Positions 61,408 to 64,000 of a stretch of DNA of 64,000 nt are shown here, piece after piece. Source of the stretch: Loxodes magnus (taxonomy: Eukaryota; Ciliophora; Karyorelictea; Loxodida; Loxodidae); the NCBI GenBank assembly GCA_946699065.1, contig CAMPDV010001994.1:1-64000 (forward strand), given 5' to 3'. Position 1 is the stretch's first letter. Every line of letters begins with the position of its first letter. Below the pieces are notes generated by a model that saw only the letters and a list, made by a program, of their open reading frames with translations, was not told the origin of the DNA and did not search any database. Both the position numbers and the translations under genes were made by a program.

Positions 61408-64000
61408 ATGTAAGTGACTCTAATTATCTTAGCCTGTCTCTTATAAGTAAAATCCTAATATTACTAACTCATTGATTCTATCACTGCTTTATAGTTCACT
61501 GGTAACGCAGTTACTGTTACTTTTGCATAGTTTTCCTATGACCCCAGTGTAAGTTCATAGAATTCGTGAGCTTTAACTGGTTGATTAAAAATAAAATGTT
61601 CAAAAGATCATTATAATAGTATTATAGAATTTCAAACCGGAAACTTCAAAATGGTTTTTTGAATAAGATAAGATAATAAAGATAATTAAATTTCTTGAGA
61701 TTTACCAGATTCAGAATTTTGATTTGAGGAAAGAACCAATGCTTTAGGATGTAATAATTGATAATTCCATCTTATTCAAATGACAAATAAACCGAAATTA
61801 TCGTGATGCAATAGTATACAATATTATGAGTAGACCACTTTCATTTGTGCAACTGCGAGTAAATAGTCAGGTTGAATTTTATTAGATTCTTCATCTGTCA
61901 TGAAAATTGGAAACGGGGAAAAATGAACAGGATATCCCTTTATTGGATAAATGTTTGATTTAAGATTTTGAGGCAACAACAAATGATTTACTAATTAAGA
62001 GTTTAGCGATCTTGCCTAATAAAGCCCTTGTGTTCTAAGTTGCTCTTAGGGTTATTGCACTTCTCCTTTAACAGATTCCTGTACTAATAATTGTGATCCT
62101 AAATGCTTAGCATGCTCGAGTACTGGACCTAATTCTTGCTGAACTTGTAAAGCAAATTAATATTTAGATACAACTTTCTATACTTGTAAGTGTAACTCTG
62201 ATTCTTGAAGTACAAATTCTAATCCCTTTACATGTCAATAGTGCCAATAAACCATGAATAAATGCTAAACTTGCTCTGATGGTTCAACTTGTTTATCATG
62301 CTAATCACCTTATTATCTTAGGCTTGATGGAACTTGCTAAACTGATTGTAGTTCAAGTCAATAAGATAAGAACGGAGATCATTAATGTTAATTATGTAAT
62401 TAAGCCCTTCCTAACTGTCTTGATTGTAATTTAGCTGGAACAGTATGTAACTAATGCGATACAGGATATTTCATTTAAGACAACACATGTTACCTATGTT
62501 CATCTTATCTTAATGATTGCGTAGCTTGTTCTGACAAATCTACTTGCACTAAATGTTCAACTAAATATCTTTACTCTGGCCAATGCTAAAATACATGTCC
62601 TTCTACTTAATAAGATAAGAACGGAGTTCGAATTTGTAAGGTATGCTCATTAATCTTAATGAATTGCTTAGAGTGTACATTGGATGGTTTGCAATGTACA
62701 ATATGTATCGACGGATACTATGTAGGAACGGATTTCCAATGTCATTAATGTTAAGACACTAATTGCTAAACTTGCTTAAAAAAAGGAAATGTTTGTAATG
62801 TATGCTTTAATCCTTGAAAATTAGAAGAATCTATAAGCAAATGTTCTAGTAACTATCCTATTACAGAGTAAGACACAGACGGGGACAGAAAATGCAAGCT
62901 TTGTAGTGCTGTACTTAGCAATTGCTAAGAGTGTACTGAAGATGGTATTTAATGTACTAAATGCATAACAACTAGCGTGCTTGAAGCAGACAATTTTTGC
63001 TATCTTTGTAATTCAATTGATATTAACTGTATAAGCTGCTCTGACAAAAATACGTGTACAGAATGTAACATTCCTTTTAAACTTTCATAAAACAAATGCA
63101 CAAATAGCTGTCCTATTACAGAGTAAGACAGTAATAATGATGGAGTTTGTAAAAGTTGTAGTTAAGAACTCTACAATTGCCTCTAGTGCAGTTAAGATGG
63201 AAGCGTAAGTTTAAATTGTGAAAAAGGGTTTTATATTAATAGTCAAGATTAATGTGAGATATGCTCTCAGAATATTTAGAATTGTAGCAATTGCTCTTTA
63301 AATGGATCAGTATGCTTCAACTGCTTTTCACCTTTTAAACTTTAAAGTAATTTATGTGTAGATGAGTGCTTTAAGAATTATTATTACGATGCTTAAAATA
63401 TCTGCTAGTTTTGCAATAAAAATCTAACTTAAAATGAATGCAAAGACTAATGCTCATAGTTTGAATAAGACACAGACAAAGATAATGTTTGTCATCCTTG
63501 CAATCTAATTATCGATAATTGTTAGAAATGTCATGAAAGTTATGATAAGCTTATATGTGATGCTTGCTATACTAATTATGGACTAGGAGAAAATACGTGC
63601 TTTTTATGCAGTGAAATCCACTAAGACTGTACCAAATGTAATTAGAAAGGTATTTGTCTAGAATGTAGAAGTCTTATGCTTTCTAATAATACATGCTAAA
63701 CTTAGTGTGATGATACTTAGCAAGATTACGATAATGACTAAATTTGCTTACCTTGCAGTTAAGAAATATGAAATTGCAGTAAGTGTGATAAAATTGAACG
63801 ATAATACATTGATTGCTAAAATGGATTTTACTTAGATACTAAAAAAACTTGTATATCTTGCTAAGAAATACATTATAACTGTATTTCCTGCGAAGATGAA
63901 GATAATTGTTTAAAATGTGAAAATCATAAATTATCCTAGAACACATGTGTTCAGAAGTGTCCTGCTACAGAATAAGATTAGTGAAGCTTAGGAATATGTG
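61408..64000 (+). CDS. Secreted Cys-rich repeat (furin-like) protein, partial
   Basis: From ATG 61408 one frame is open to the window end (864 codons). Residues 1-17 form a good signal peptide (MQVTLIILACLLQVKS). Residues about 25-210 are a beta-rich, lectin-like or laminin-G-like region (AVTVTFAQFSYDPSV, WALTGWLKIKC, EFWFEERTNALGCNNW, SGWILLDSSSVMKIGNG). From about residue 210 on come Cys-rich units typical of ciliate surface proteins: C-x2-C pairs about every 10-15 residues with the recurring phrase CP-x-TEQD-x(3,5)-C-x2-C, for example CPITEQDSNNDGVCKSC. TGA is Trp at SCWTC, NPWKL and EIWNC. Probably a cell-surface or secreted protein. Alternative start: the ATG could lie inside a 23-nt intron (61410-61432) joining it to the upstream frame. 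Confidence 0.85.

Overview
The window is very AT-rich (by eye about 80% A+T). It reads as nuclear DNA of a ciliate in which TAA and TAG encode glutamine and TGA encodes tryptophan but can also end genes. This is the karyorelict-type code; Loxodes or a relative is the best guess from the code alone. Under the standard code no long gene is visible. Under the recoded table several full-length proteins appear. The best proof is a pair of intact RING-Kelch paralogues whose in-frame TGA codons fall where Trp is expected, and which both end at the same TGA. Three WD40 copies share a 19-22 nt intron at one position, so introns here are tiny.

Layout, left to right. At 1-4.3 kb there are two coding-like stretches in opposite orientations; positions 1-1016 recur almost perfectly at 51489-52504. 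At 4.5-9.7 kb lies a segmental duplication (second copy 43.4-48.2 kb) holding a 3'-truncated LINE (-) and an intact RING-Kelch gene (+). A SINE sits in copy 1 only. At 9-13 kb there are SINEs and two zinc-knuckle ORF elements. At 13.4-15.8 kb there is a WD40 pseudogene and one arm of a long inverted repeat (other arm 29.9-30.6 kb). At 16-24 kb there is a GC-rich SINE-like repeat, several unrecognised minus-strand genes rich in Gln, Lys and Glu, and a young intact zinc-knuckle ORF (19.1 kb). At 23.8-26.2 kb there is a broken vWA plus Cys-rich gene, followed by a SINE. At 30.6-36.4 kb there are two LINE pieces (endonuclease + RT; ORF1 + endonuclease). At 36.5-37.3 kb there is a second WD40 pseudogene. 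At 38-41 kb there is a SINE and small unrecognised genes. At 41.5-42.3 kb there is a diverged antisense piece of the 28S rRNA 3' region. At 50-51.5 kb there is a degenerate minus-strand gene. At 53-58 kb there are zinc-knuckle elements, a third WD40 pseudogene and two SINEs. From 61.4 kb to the end there is a large intact secreted Cys-rich repeat protein that runs off the window.

The region is dominated by retroelements and pseudogenes, with a few clearly intact host genes (two RING-Kelch proteins and the Cys-rich surface protein). SINEs with different bodies share 3' tails, which suggests that one or two LINE machineries mobilise them all. Because TGA is ambiguous, no frame is ever formally closed. 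Gene calls therefore rest on motifs, paralogue alignment and amino-acid make-up, not on ORF length, and unrecognised coding stretches carry low confidence.
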